Source: Eilatimonas milleporae
GTDB lineage: Bacteria; Pseudomonadota; Alphaproteobacteria; Sphingomonadales; Kordiimonadaceae
Assembly (NCBI RefSeq): GCF_003688555.1
Contig: NZ_REFR01000010.1
Span: 434,001-498,000, forward strand
Direction of reading: 5' to 3'
DNA length: 64,000 nt
The position numbers and the translations under genes were made by a program. Within the stretch, counting starts at the first letter, position 1. Every line of letters starts with the position of its first letter. This document shows positions 27,672 through 36,385 of the stretch, piece after piece. The notes under the pieces are model-generated. The model saw only the letters and a program-made list of their open reading frames with translations. It ran no database searches and had not been told where the DNA came from.

Positions 27672-27704
27672 AAAAAGCGCCTGTCGCGATATAAAAGACA
27701 GGCG
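27672..27704 (-). terminator. Terminator-like hairpin downstream of the GDPD gene
   Basis: Perfect 8-bp stem CGCCTGTC/GACAGGCG with an 11-base AT-rich loop, followed on the minus strand by GC and five T. It lies about 170 bases after the GDPD stop codon and before the proposed tpsB promoter, where a terminator is expected. Confidence 0.6.
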
Positions 27705-27809
27705 TTGCAAAGAAATTAAAAAATATTTTAAAACAATGTATTAAAATTCGTATTTAATGTGATTTGTCGCTTTTATGTTCACTCTCGGCGTGCACCGGAC
27801 GGGGTGACG

Positions 27810-27842
27810 GCCACGGGAAAACGACCCGTGGCTGCCTTTTTT
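27810..27842 (+). terminator. Hairpin with T-run on the plus strand
   Basis: Perfect 8-bp stem GCCACGGG/CCCGTGGC, seven-base loop, then GCTGCC-like spacer and six T on the plus strand. No plus-strand gene feeds into it, so it may stop antisense transcription into the GDPD gene or simply be a 3' end hairpin of that gene. Confidence 0.45.
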
Positions 27843-27871
27843 CCGGACAAAAGTTGTCCTCTTTTGCTGTG

Positions 27872-28930
27872 TCAGTCCCGAGAGCGATCGCCCCGGCCCG
27901 CCGCCGGCCGCTGGACGGAGAAAAAGTAAATGCTTCGATTATGCAGGGCCCACTGTGCCGCCCAGTGACGGTCGGTGGCGATGATGTCGGCGCCCTGGGC
28001 GGCAATCTCCACATAGGCCCTGTCGTCGCCCGATGCGGCAATCCGCCGGTCCGTTGCCTGATCGTTAAAGCCCAGCGTCCCGACCGTGACGCGCCAGCCC
28101 TCGCGGTGAATGGCGTCGTACAGACTGCGTTCAAGCGGCCGCGTGCCCGTCCAGGCGATGATGCGGTCGCGGGCGATCCCGCTGTTTTTCACCGCCGCGA
28201 TCTCCTCCAGGCTGCGCATGGATACGGTCATCATCAGCTCCGGCGCCTTGGCATGCACGGCTTTTGCCTGATCCAGCCCGTATGTGATGATGACGGCGTT
28301 GTCCTGCGTCCCGGTGCGGCGCACCGCATCGATGACCCGGTCGGTCTCCGTTCCCCGTTTGATATCCAGGTTGACGATGGCCCTGCCCTTCGCCCAGGCC
28401 AGCACGGTCTCCAGCCGGGGCACGCCGAACGATGTCACCGTACCGCCCGCATCCTTCAGCCGCAGGGGCGCGATATCCTCCCAGACGGCCTCCGCGACGG
28501 CGCCGGCGCCCGTCGTCGTCCGTTCCAGCCGGCGGTCATGCATCAGGATCAGGGTGCCGTCCCGCAACTGCCGGACATCCACCTCCAGGATCGCCGGCCC
28601 GTAGCGCAGGGCGTTTTGCAGTGTTTCCAGCGCATTCTCGGGATAGCCGGGCATGGGGCCGCCCCGGTGCGGGCTGACAAGGGGAATGGCGCCCGGCCGC
28701 CAGGCCATCAGGCGGGACAAGCCCCCTTCCGGCAGGGTGATGTGATGGGACACCGCCGGGTCCGGCGGGGTCATGGGCGCCGTATTTTCCGCTGTGGCCT
28801 GATTGTCCCTTGCGATCAGGCTTTCCGGTGCGATCAGGCCGTGGCCGAAAAAAGCCAGAAAGGCAATCGCGGCGGCCCTCAGGACCGGGACGGCCCTTAA
28901 GACTGGGACGGACTGGCGGGGAAACGACAT
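27872..28930 (-). CDS. Exported glycerophosphodiester phosphodiesterase-family protein
   Basis: TIM-barrel phosphodiesterase that hydrolyses glycerophosphodiesters to glycerol 3-phosphate and an alcohol. Signal peptide at the N-terminus (RAAAIAFLAFFGHG), preceded by a doubled VPVLRA unit that is an 18-bp tandem repeat (about 28877-28912). Active-site blocks visible: SPHRGGPMPGYPENALETLQ (His-Arg and Glu), LEVDVRQLRDGTLILMHD (Glu, Asp, catalytic His), FGVPRLETVLAW, IVNLDIKRG, and at the end GADIIATDRHW. 352 residues, normal for the secreted type. ATG at 28930 with GGAGTAA upstream. Stands alone, divergent from mazG. The product likely acts in the periplasm on phospholipid head-group debris. 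Confidence 0.92.
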   Translation of the reverse strand: MSFPRQSVPVLRAVPVLRAAAIAFLAFFGHGLIAPESLIARDNQATAENTAPMTPPDPAVSHHITLPEGGLSRLMAWRPGAIPLVSPHRGGPMPGYPENALETLQNALRYGPAILEVDVRQLRDGTLILMHDRRLERTTTGAGAVAEAVWEDIAPLRLKDAGGTVTSFGVPRLETVLAWAKGRAIVNLDIKRGTETDRVIDAVRRTGTQDNAVIITYGLDQAKAVHAKAPELMMTVSMRSLEEIAAVKNSGIARDRIIAWTGTRPLERSLYDAIHREGWRVTVGTLGFNDQATDRRIAASGDDRAYVEIAAQGADIIATDRHWAAQWALHNRSIYFFSVQRPAAGRGDRSRD

Positions 28931-29105
28931 GCGTGCTTACTCCTATCGCGGGCGGACGGGACGCGGGTGTTCCGACCGTCCCTCGGCCCTTTTCAGGGAC
29001 CCGGCCGGCAAGAACGCGCTTGCATTTTTGCGGGCCGACCGTTTCTCTATGTCGCACCGGACATACGGTGACAAGATGATGCTTTTTTGACGGTGTTGGA
29101 CACTC

Positions 29106-29939
29106 ATGGATGATCCCCTCTCCCGACGCTACGCCATCGGCGATCTGATCGATATCATGGCCCGACTGCGCGACCCGCGCACCGGCTGCCCGTGGGACGT
29201 GGAACAAAGTTTCGAGACCATCGCCCCCTACACCATCGAAGAGGCCTATGAGGTCGATCAGGCCATCCGCGACGGCGACATGGCCGAACTGGCCGCTGAA
29301 TTGGGCGACCTGCTGTTGCAGGTGATTTTTCACAGCCGCATGGCCGAGGAAGCCGGCCATTTCACCTTCGCCGACGTGGTGCACGGCATTTCCGACAAAA
29401 TGGTCCGGCGCCACCCCCATGTCTTCGCCGGCGCCACGGTCGAGGATGCCGACGCCCAGACCCACGCGTGGGAAACGCAAAAAGCCCGCGAGCGTCACGC
29501 CAAAGCCGCCGCCGAAGGCCGCGTTCCCTCGGCGCTGGACGGCGTGATACCGGCCCTGCCCGCGCTTCTGCGTGCGCTCAAACTGCAAAAACGTGCCGCC
29601 CGTGTCGGGTTCGACTGGCCCTCCAGCGACGGCGTCATCGACAAGATCGCGGAAGAGGCCGAGGAATTGCGTCAGGCAAAGGATGACGGGTCCGACCCCG
29701 ATCACATTGCCGAGGAAATGGGCGATCTCCTGTTCGCCGCCGCCAATCTGGCCCGGCATCTGTCCCTGGACCCGGAAGAAACCCTGCGCGCCGCCAATGC
29801 CAAATTCGAACGCCGTTTCCGCCGCATCGAAGCGTTTCTGGCCGAAAGTGGCCGCACCCCCGAACAATCCGACCTTGGCGAAATGGACACCCTGTGGAAC
29901 CGCGCCAAGGCGGAGGAAAAAGCGGGCACCGCCGATTAG
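29106..29939 (+). CDS. mazG: MazG nucleoside triphosphate pyrophosphohydrolase
   Basis: Cytoplasmic all-alpha NTP pyrophosphatase that removes aberrant or excess nucleotides and can lower ppGpp. 277 residues, the full two-domain form: first MazG repeat with DPRTGCPWDVEQSFETIAPYTIEEAYEVDQAI and ELGDLLLQVIFHSRMAEE, second with IAEEAEELRQAK and AEEMGDLLFAAANLARHL, each carrying the ExxE...ExxD metal-binding pattern. The TGCPWD and HPHVF blocks are standard. Converges on hflX; the two stop codons share bases 29937-29938. Confidence 0.96.
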   Translation: MDDPLSRRYAIGDLIDIMARLRDPRTGCPWDVEQSFETIAPYTIEEAYEVDQAIRDGDMAELAAELGDLLLQVIFHSRMAEEAGHFTFADVVHGISDKMVRRHPHVFAGATVEDADAQTHAWETQKARERHAKAAAEGRVPSALDGVIPALPALLRALKLQKRAARVGFDWPSSDGVIDKIAEEAEELRQAKDDGSDPDHIAEEMGDLLFAAANLARHLSLDPEETLRAANAKFERRFRRIEAFLAESGRTPEQSDLGEMDTLWNRAKAEEKAGTAD

Positions 29940-31315
29940 GACCGGCGGGCCGTCTCCCCGATGCCGGCGGCGTCCATGGTGTCCCCATCCATATCCTGGT
30001 CGCTCATATCCTCGCGCATACCGTCGCCGCCGTCCTTGGCGAATTTGGCCCAGGCCACCGGGTCGACCCTGACCGTGTAGCGCATGCCGTCCTCGCCGTG
30101 GCCGATATCCAGCACGTTGCTGTGCGCCTTCAGCCAGGCCTGCGTGGCGCCGTCCGCGAACGGCACGGTGACGGTCATCTCCACATCCTGTGCGCTCAAC
30201 AGTCCGTCCAGCGTCTGTACCAGATCGTCGCAGCCCTCGCCCGTCAGCGCCGACAGGGCCACCATATGGCCGTGGCGCCGCGCCGTCGCGGCCAGCGCCG
30301 CCTGGGTCTCGTCGTCGGCCAGGTCGATCTTGTTCAGGGTCTCGATCAGGGGCAGCCGGCCCCGCTCGGGATGCGCCAGGCTCTGGCCGTCCTGTGCCGG
30401 TTCCAGGCCCAGGTCCGCCAGCACCGCCAGCACGTCATCGCGCTGGATGTCGCTGTCGCCGTGCGCGGCGTCGCGGACATGGACGACGATATCCGCCTCC
30501 AGCACCTCCTCCAGCGTGGCGCGGAAGGCGGCCACCAGCGTCGTCGGCAGCTCCGAGACAAAGCCAACCGTGTCGGACAGCATGACGCGCCGCCCGCTCG
30601 GCAGGTCAATCGCTCTCAGCGTCGGGTCCAGGGTGGCGAACAGCATATCCTTGGCCATCACGTCCGCACGGGTCATCCGGTTGAACAGCGTGGATTTGCC
30701 GGCATTGGTATAGCCCACCAGGGCGATGACCGGATACGGCGCCTTTTGCCGCCGCGCGCGGTGCAGGCCGCGTGTCCGCGTGACCGATTTCAACTGCCGG
30801 CGGATCTGGGCGATGCGTTCGTCGATCAGCCTGCGGTCGGCCTCGATCTGGGTTTCGCCGGGACCGCCCATGAACCCCATGCCGCCGCGTTGCCGTTCCA
30901 GGTGGGTCCAGGATCGCACCAGCCGGCTTTTCTGATAGGTCAGATGCGCCAGTTCCACCTGCAACTCACCCTCGCGGGTGCTGGCCCTGTCGCCGAAAAT
31001 TTCCAGGATCAGGGCGGTGCGGTCGATCACCTTGGCGCCGAGTGCCCGTTCCAGATTCCGCTGCTGGATCGGGCTCAGACCGCAATCGAAAATCACCAGA
31101 TCGATCTCGTCGATCCGGATACGGTCGGCCAGTTCCGCGATTTTGCCCGGCCCCAGATACTGTCCGGGGCGCACCTGCCGGACCGGCACGATCAGGCTGT
31201 CCACCAGATCGATGCGGATGGCCGACGCCAGGCCCGATGCTTCCTCCAGCGCCGCTTCGGCGCTGCGTTTCAGGGGCGACCGCTCACCGCTCACGTCCGG
31301 ATGCAACAACAGCAC
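29936..31315 (-). CDS. hflX: HflX ribosome-associated GTPase (start given at first in-frame GTG)
   Basis: GTPase that splits stalled ribosomes under stress. N-terminal HflX domain (YLGPGKIAELADRI; FDCGLSPIQQRNLERAL; DRTALILEIFGDRA; EGELQVELAHLTYQ; GPGETQIEADRRLI), G domain with P-loop GYTNAGKSTLFN at 201-212, ATLDPTLR (switch I), DTVGFVSELP (G3), LNKIDL (G4) and SALTGEG (G5). About 459 residues from GTG at 31315. This start has no ribosome binding site. The reading frame stays open upstream to the hfq stop but contains no ATG, GTG or TTG. A well-placed ATG with AGAGGA lies at 31565 in a different frame, separated by a run of six C; see the 5' extension entry. Lies between mazG (convergent) and hfq (upstream, same strand), a conserved order. 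Confidence 0.93.
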   Translation of the reverse strand: MLLLHPDVSGERSPLKRSAEAALEEASGLASAIRIDLVDSLIVPVRQVRPGQYLGPGKIAELADRIRIDEIDLVIFDCGLSPIQQRNLERALGAKVIDRTALILEIFGDRASTREGELQVELAHLTYQKSRLVRSWTHLERQRGGMGFMGGPGETQIEADRRLIDERIAQIRRQLKSVTRTRGLHRARRQKAPYPVIALVGYTNAGKSTLFNRMTRADVMAKDMLFATLDPTLRAIDLPSGRRVMLSDTVGFVSELPTTLVAAFRATLEEVLEADIVVHVRDAAHGDSDIQRDDVLAVLADLGLEPAQDGQSLAHPERGRLPLIETLNKIDLADDETQAALAATARRHGHMVALSALTGEGCDDLVQTLDGLLSAQDVEMTVTVPFADGATQAWLKAHSNVLDIGHGEDGMRYTVRVDPVAWAKFAKDGGDGMREDMSDQDMDGDTMDAAGIGETARRS

Positions 31316-31565
31316 CCGCTGACGGGCCTGTTTCTTCTTCAGATAGCCCAGGCCGTCCGTCGACCATCCCCCGCCACCGGCGGGGGACTGGCCGCCGGAA
31401 CCGTCCCTGACGTCACCGCCCTTGGTCTCACCACCGCTGACGTCACCGCCCCTAATGGAACCGCCAGGACCGGTCTTGCGGTCACTGCTGGCGGTCCGGC
31501 GGTGTTTCGGGGGGCTTTTGGGCTCTTTGCGGTCTGACAGGATCGGCCTCCGGGCGGTCGGCCAT
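31316..31565 (-). other. hflX: Probable 5' part of hflX, out of frame at a C6 run
   Basis: ATG at 31565 follows AGAGGA by two bases and begins MADRPEADPVRPQRAQK; the frame then stops at a TGA shortly after six consecutive C (31514-31509 on the minus strand). If the run had five C, the same ribosome would continue without a stop through RRTASSDRKTG, two GGDV units and LGYLKKKQARQR into HflX. So either the assembled sequence has one extra base, or the gene is shifted here in nature. The extension is Gly/Lys/Arg-rich and would be disordered. Confidence 0.6.
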
Positions 31566-31609
31566 GGTCCTCTGTCAGACCATGGCGGCCCGCGCTTGGC
31601 GGGCGGGTG

Positions 31610-31858
31610 TTATTGGCTGTCGCCGTCCTTGTCCGGCTCGAAAAGCTGAACATGATCGGCCGGCATGACGGTGGAAATGGCATGCTTGTACACCAGCTGC
31701 GAATGGCCGTCACGGCGCAGCAGCACGCAGAAATTATCAAACCAGGTGATCACACCCTGTAATTTCACACCATTGACCAGAAAGACCGTCACCGGTGTTT
31801 TTGATTTTCTGACTGCATTGAGGAAGACGTCTTGAAGATTTTGGTTTTTATCAGACAT
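31610..31858 (-). CDS. hfq: Hfq RNA chaperone
   Basis: Hexameric Sm-like protein that pairs small RNAs with mRNAs. 82 residues. Sm1 motif [20 protein letters not shown] (Q8-like proximal face residue, N-terminal QNLQD) and Sm2 motif [12 protein letters not shown] (YKHAIST is diagnostic) are both present, with [20 protein letters not shown] between. Short acidic tail DKDGDSQ. Located just upstream of hflX, as in most proteobacteria. Confidence 0.98.
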   Translation of the reverse strand: MSDKNQNLQDVFLNAVRKSKTPVTVFLVNGVKLQGVITWFDNFCVLLRRDGHSQLVYKHAISTVMPADHVQLFEPDKDGDSQ

Positions 31859-32037
31859 GGACCGTCCGCTTGTTTTATGTGTTGTCTATACGTGTTCTGT
31901 CTGCCGGCTGTTAAACGATTGCTTCCTGAACCCTTGGGTGGCTTTCAGGCCGGACTGCCGCGTCGTCCGTGTGGGTCATGCATTTTGCATGACCGCCAGT
32001 TGTTTATGGCGGGGTGTACGCGCAATTTCAACGCTTT

Positions 32038-33480
32038 TCAGTACCGGTACCGTCCAAGGCTCCGTAGCAAAAACGCAAAAAAAACAGCCGTTTCCACCCT
32101 CCCGGCGATCATCAGTAGGATCAGAATGCCATATTCCGCGTCGCGCAGACCGGCGAAGCCGGCAAACAACGGATCCAGGAGCGCCACCAGCGGTCCCGAA
32201 AGGGACAGCATGGCAAATGACATGGCGAGTGCATCGCGAAAATGCAAGCCCATGATCGCCAAAAGAAGACTGCCCGCCGCCAGCATCAGGATAAAACTGG
32301 CGATCAGTTGCCACACCGCGTGCATGTCCTTCGTCTCGGCCCGGGCACTGCCGTAACGCAGGGCGGTCACGCCGTGCGGGTGTCCCAGCCGTTCCAGTTC
32401 CCTCCGGCCCTGAAGCCACAGCATGATCAGCCGCAAATGGCGCACACCGCCCGTCGTGCTGGCGACGGCGCCGCCGAAACTGGCCAGCACCAGGATGACG
32501 ATCGCCAGCGGCAGGTTCTCCCGGATGGTCATGTCGGCGGGGATGAAACCCGTCGTGGTCATGGCGCTGACCGTCAGGATCACAATGTCGCCGATATCCG
32601 ACAGTGTGCCCGGCGGCAGTGACACCGCGACCGCGGTCAGGCCAAGGGCGAAGACGATCACCAGCGACCGGGCCTCGGGGTCGCGCCCGATCAGCCAGCG
32701 GCCCGATTGCAGCCGCGTCATCAGAAAGTCCCAGTTGCCGGCGGATATCAGAACCGTGACCATGACGACAAAGGCGGCCGCGCCGCCCGGCAGCACATGG
32801 CCGCCGTCGGCCGCCATGCCGGTGGTGCTGACACTGGCCAACGCCAGGATCAGCGCGTCGAAAAACGGTAGGCCGGTGATCAGCAGCGCCAGCCAGGCCA
32901 CCACCGTGACAAGACAGTACAGCGGAAACAGCGTCATCGACGTGGACCGCAGCCGGTCATACCCTTCCCGGCTGTCCCCGAACGGCAGCGGCGACCGGTG
33001 CAGTTGCAGGCCGCCGCTGTTCATGGCCGTCAGCAGGGACAGGCTCAGCACAATGGCGGCCAGGCCCCCGGACCAGGCGACCAGCGCCCGCCACAGCATT
33101 TCCGGCGCGCTGAAAATCTCCATCCCCTCATAGGCCGTGACCCCGTTTGTGGTCAGCATGGAAAACCCGTCGAACAGCGCCGGCATCAGGCCCAGTGTCG
33201 GCCGCATGAAAAAAAACGGCGCCGCCGCCTGCAACGACAGGACGGTCACGCCCACCACCGGCATCACCAGGGTCAGAACCGGCAGGCGTACGGGCCGTGC
33301 CCCGCGAAACCCCAGGAAAAGGGCGCCGCCCGTCAGCACCGACAGCGAAACGCCGGCCAGAAACGCCCCTTGCGCCTGCTCCTCGCCCAGATACAGCGCC
33401 AGCAGCAGCGGCGCGGCCTCCAGCGCCGCCATGCCCAAAATCCAGATGCCGAGCAGATAGAATAACCGGGCCTGCCACAT
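32038..33480 (-). CDS. trkH: TrkH-family potassium uptake permease
   Basis: Inner-membrane K+ translocating subunit, four membrane-pore-membrane repeats. Pore glycines can be seen in LTTNGVTA, VSTTGMAAD, TTTGFIPAD and SLSGPLVAL. About 480 residues from ATG at 33480, chosen because GGAAGG lies about 9 bases upstream; a GTG at 33528 would add 16 residues with no ribosome binding site. It works with the TrkA gate encoded 85 bases upstream. The fourth pore segment departs most from the TrkH consensus. The trkA-trkH pair is inserted between ntrX and hfq in this genome. Confidence 0.9.
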   Translation of the reverse strand: MWQARLFYLLGIWILGMAALEAAPLLLALYLGEEQAQGAFLAGVSLSVLTGGALFLGFRGARPVRLPVLTLVMPVVGVTVLSLQAAAPFFFMRPTLGLMPALFDGFSMLTTNGVTAYEGMEIFSAPEMLWRALVAWSGGLAAIVLSLSLLTAMNSGGLQLHRSPLPFGDSREGYDRLRSTSMTLFPLYCLVTVVAWLALLITGLPFFDALILALASVSTTGMAADGGHVLPGGAAAFVVMVTVLISAGNWDFLMTRLQSGRWLIGRDPEARSLVIVFALGLTAVAVSLPPGTLSDIGDIVILTVSAMTTTGFIPADMTIRENLPLAIVILVLASFGGAVASTTGGVRHLRLIMLWLQGRRELERLGHPHGVTALRYGSARAETKDMHAVWQLIASFILMLAAGSLLLAIMGLHFRDALAMSFAMLSLSGPLVALLDPLFAGFAGLRDAEYGILILLMIAGRVETAVFFAFLLRSLGRYRY

Positions 33481-33565
33481 CAGTCCGGCCTTCCGCGCCG
33501 GATGGACGGACACCTTGCGGACCGCCACCGGGCGCCGTGTGTCGCCCTATGTGTCCCTGTACGGC

Positions 33566-34942
33566 TCAAAAAACGTCCGCCCGCGCGGAAAACAGTTGCT
33601 CGATCCGCCGGACGGCATCCTGTAGAGCCAGCACAACCACATGATCGCCGGGGTGCAGGCGCTCCTCCGGTGTCGGCACGACCACGGCCTCGTCGCGCAG
33701 CAAAAGACCGATCCGCACATCGCCCTTCAGCTTCAGGTCGCGGATCGACTGACCGGCCGCTTCCGAGCCCTCCAGCACCTCGGCCTCGATGATTTCCGCC
33801 TGGCCGTCGCGGATGCTGTACAGGTCGCGGATACGGCCCTTGCGGATATGCCGCACGATGGACGACACGGTCACCTCGCGCGGGTCCAGGGCCACATCCA
33901 CCCCCAGACTGCCGACAAGCGACCCGTAGACCGGGTTGATCATCAGCGCCATGGCGCGCGGGCACCCTTCCCGCTTGGCCAGCAGGGTCGACAGGATGTT
34001 GACCTCGTCGTCGTCGGCGACCGCCACCACCGCGTCCGCCTGGGCGACATTGGCCTCGGTCAGGATATCCCGGTCCAGCGCGTCGCCGTTGATGACGATG
34101 CTGCTTTGCAGATGCTCGGCGATGAACTCGGCCCGTTCCGCCTTGCGCTCGATCACCTTGACATGGACGGCGCGGCTGCGCTCCTCCAGCTTGCGTGCCA
34201 GGAACAGCCCCACATTGCCGCCGCCGACGATGACGATCCGCTGGGCGGTCGTCTCCTCATGGCCGAAAACCGCCATGGCCCGGTCCGTTGTCTTGGAATC
34301 CACCGCGATATAGATGGAATCGCCCACCTGTAGGGAATCGTCACTGCGGGGCACGAAAATCCGCTCCCCGCGCAGGACCGCCAGCACCACCGTCCGCAGG
34401 TTCGGAAACAGCTCGCTCAACTGGCGCAGCGGTGTGTTCACCACCGGGCAGTTTTCCCCCAGCGGCAGGCCGAGAACCCGGATCTTGCCCTCGGCAAAGG
34501 GCAGCATGTTGAAGGCGCCCGGCACCAGAAGGCGCCTGTACAGCGCCTCGGCCACCTCGATTTCCGGCGAAATGATCACATCGATGGGCAGGCTGTCGCG
34601 GGCGAACAGGTCGGCCCAGGTGCCCTCCAGATAGGCCTGGTTGCGGATGCGCGCCACCCGGGTGGTGACGCTGAACAGCGTGTGCGCCACCTGACAGGCG
34701 ATCATGTTGACCTCGTCGGACATGGTGACGGCCACCAGCAGGTCCGCGTCCGCCGCGCCGGCCCGCTCCAGCATGCCGGGGTCCGAGGCATGGCCCTGGA
34801 CGGCCTTGACGTCCAGCAGCTCTCCGATCCGCCGCGTCAGTGTCGCGGACCGGTCGATCACCGTCACGTCATTCTGCTGGCTGGCCAGATGCTTGGCGAT
34901 GTTGAAGCCGACCTGGCCCGCCCCGCACACAATCACTTTCAT
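33566..34942 (-). CDS. trkA: TrkA: cytosolic NAD-binding gate of the Trk potassium system
   Basis: 458 residues made of two RCK units. First Rossmann motif VIVCGAGQVGFNIAKHL at the N-terminus with acidic VIDRS; TrkA-C domain with SLPIDVIISPEIEVAEALYRRL; second Rossmann motif IVIVGGGNVGLFLARKLEE and VIERK; second TrkA-C domain ending LHPGDHVVVLALQDAVRRIEQLF. Binds NAD(H)/ATP and controls TrkH. The gene follows ntrX by 33 bases, likely cotranscribed with it. Confidence 0.96.
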   Translation of the reverse strand: MKVIVCGAGQVGFNIAKHLASQQNDVTVIDRSATLTRRIGELLDVKAVQGHASDPGMLERAGAADADLLVAVTMSDEVNMIACQVAHTLFSVTTRVARIRNQAYLEGTWADLFARDSLPIDVIISPEIEVAEALYRRLLVPGAFNMLPFAEGKIRVLGLPLGENCPVVNTPLRQLSELFPNLRTVVLAVLRGERIFVPRSDDSLQVGDSIYIAVDSKTTDRAMAVFGHEETTAQRIVIVGGGNVGLFLARKLEERSRAVHVKVIERKAERAEFIAEHLQSSIVINGDALDRDILTEANVAQADAVVAVADDDEVNILSTLLAKREGCPRAMALMINPVYGSLVGSLGVDVALDPREVTVSSIVRHIRKGRIRDLYSIRDGQAEIIEAEVLEGSEAAGQSIRDLKLKGDVRIGLLLRDEAVVVPTPEERLHPGDHVVVLALQDAVRRIEQLFSARADVF

Positions 34943-34975
34943 GGCGTGTGTCCCGTCTTGCCCGCAAGGCCCGGC

Positions 34976-36385
34976 TTATTCCGCCGCGTCCTTGTCGTCG
35001 GGTGATTTGCTGTTCGATCCCCCGGCAAGGCCCAGGGATTTCAGCTTGCGGTGCAGGGCCGAGCGTTCCATGCCGATGAAGGAGGCCGTGCGGGAAATAT
35101 TGCCGCTGAAGCGGTTGATCTGGATACGCAGATATTCCCGCTCGAAGGATTCGCGGGCCTCTCGCAGCGGCGTCGTCATGATGGCGACCGAGGTGCCGCT
35201 GTTCAGCAGATCGCCCGAGCCGGACTTGATCTCGCTCGGCAGGTCGCGGGTGCGGATCATCCGCCCGGCCTCGTCGCCGGACATGATGACGACGCGCTCG
35301 ATGATGTTTTTCAGCTGCCGCACATTGCCGGGCCAGTCATAGGCCTGAAGCGCGGCGGTGGCCCCGTCGCTCAGCTGCGCGCGCGGCCGGCCGGCGGCTT
35401 CCGACAGGGTGTCCAGGAAATGCTGCGCCAGAACCGGGATGTCCTCGCGCCGCTCGGCCAGCGACGGCATGCGCAGCGGCACCACATTCAGCCGGTGATA
35501 CAGGTCCTCGCGGAAGCGGCCGTCGTTGATCTCCTGCCGCAGGTCGCGCGACGTGGCGGAAATGACCCGCACATCCACCTTGACCTGGGTGTTGCCGCCG
35601 ACCCGCTCGAACGACTGGTCGGTCAGGATGCGCAGGATTTTCGCCTGGGTCGGCAGCGGCATGTCGGCCACTTCGTCGATGAACAGCGAGCCGCCGTGGG
35701 CGCGCTCGAACAAGCCGGTCTTGACCACGCCGCCATTCTGTTCGACGCCGAACAGCTCACGCTCGACCCGCTGCGGTTCCATGGACGCGGCGCTGATGAC
35801 GACGAACGGCGCCTCCGATCGGTGCGAGCGCTGGTGCAGCAGGCGCGCGGCCACCTCCTTGCCGGTGCCGGACGCGCCCTCGATCAGGACCCGGCTGTTG
35901 GTGGCGGCGACCTTCTCGATGCTGTGGCGGGTGGCGTTGATGGCCGCCGATTTGCCCGTCAGGTCGACGGCCACGGCCGCGCGGCGGCGCAGGTCCTCGT
36001 TTTCCCGTTTCAGGGCGTCGGCCTCGATGGCGCGCTGAATGGTCAGGATCAGCTGGTCGGCCTCGAACGGCTTCTCGATGAAGTCGTACGCCCCCTTCTT
36101 GATCGCCGCGACGGCGGTCTCGATGTTGCCGTGGCCGCTGATGACGATCACCGGCAGGTCGCGGTGGCGGGATTTCACCAGCTCCAGCATTTCCAGCCCG
36201 TCCAGCTTGCTGCCCTGTAGCCAGATGTCCAGCACCAAGAGCGACGGCAGCCGCGCCTCGATCTCGGCGATGCCCTCCTCGCTGTTGGCCGCCGTGCGGG
36301 CACCGTACCCCTCGTCCTCGAGGATGCCGGCGATCAGCTCGCGGATGTCCTCCTCGTCATCGACGATCAGAATGTCATGCGCCAC
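34976..36385 (-). CDS. ntrX: NtrX nitrogen/redox response regulator
   Basis: Three domains: receiver (MAHDILIVDDEEDIRELI; phospho-acceptor D53 in LVLDIWLQGS; typical WLQG), AAA+ domain (Walker A GASGTGKEVAA, Walker B SLFIDEVADMP, arginine finger FREDLYHRLN) and Fis-type HTH (NISRTASFIGMERSALHRKLKSLG). The L1 loop that carries GAFTGA in sigma54 activators reads GVEQNGGVVKTGLF, so this protein should not remodel sigma54 holoenzyme; that is known for alphaproteobacterial NtrX. GTG start at 36385 with GGAGGAG about 10 bases upstream. Separated from its kinase gene ntrY by an unusual 629-base repetitive gap. Confidence 0.96.
   Translation of the reverse strand: MAHDILIVDDEEDIRELIAGILEDEGYGARTAANSEEGIAEIEARLPSLLVLDIWLQGSKLDGLEMLELVKSRHRDLPVIVISGHGNIETAVAAIKKGAYDFIEKPFEADQLILTIQRAIEADALKRENEDLRRRAAVAVDLTGKSAAINATRHSIEKVAATNSRVLIEGASGTGKEVAARLLHQRSHRSEAPFVVISAASMEPQRVERELFGVEQNGGVVKTGLFERAHGGSLFIDEVADMPLPTQAKILRILTDQSFERVGGNTQVKVDVRVISATSRDLRQEINDGRFREDLYHRLNVVPLRMPSLAERREDIPVLAQHFLDTLSEAAGRPRAQLSDGATAALQAYDWPGNVRQLKNIIERVVIMSGDEAGRMIRTRDLPSEIKSGSGDLLNSGTSVAIMTTPLREARESFEREYLRIQINRFSGNISRTASFIGMERSALHRKLKSLGLAGGSNSKSPDDKDAAE

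Larger units (their letters stand above)
27290..27871. other. 582-base AT-rich spacer between GDPD gene and tpsB
   Basis: No gene seen. Base composition drops sharply between about 27530 and 27770. It contains the tpsB leader hairpin, a sigma70-like promoter pointing to tpsB, a hairpin with T-run facing from the GDPD gene, and a second hairpin with T-run on the plus strand. A long untranslated leader of about 240 bases for tpsB is implied if the promoter is right. Confidence 0.6.
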
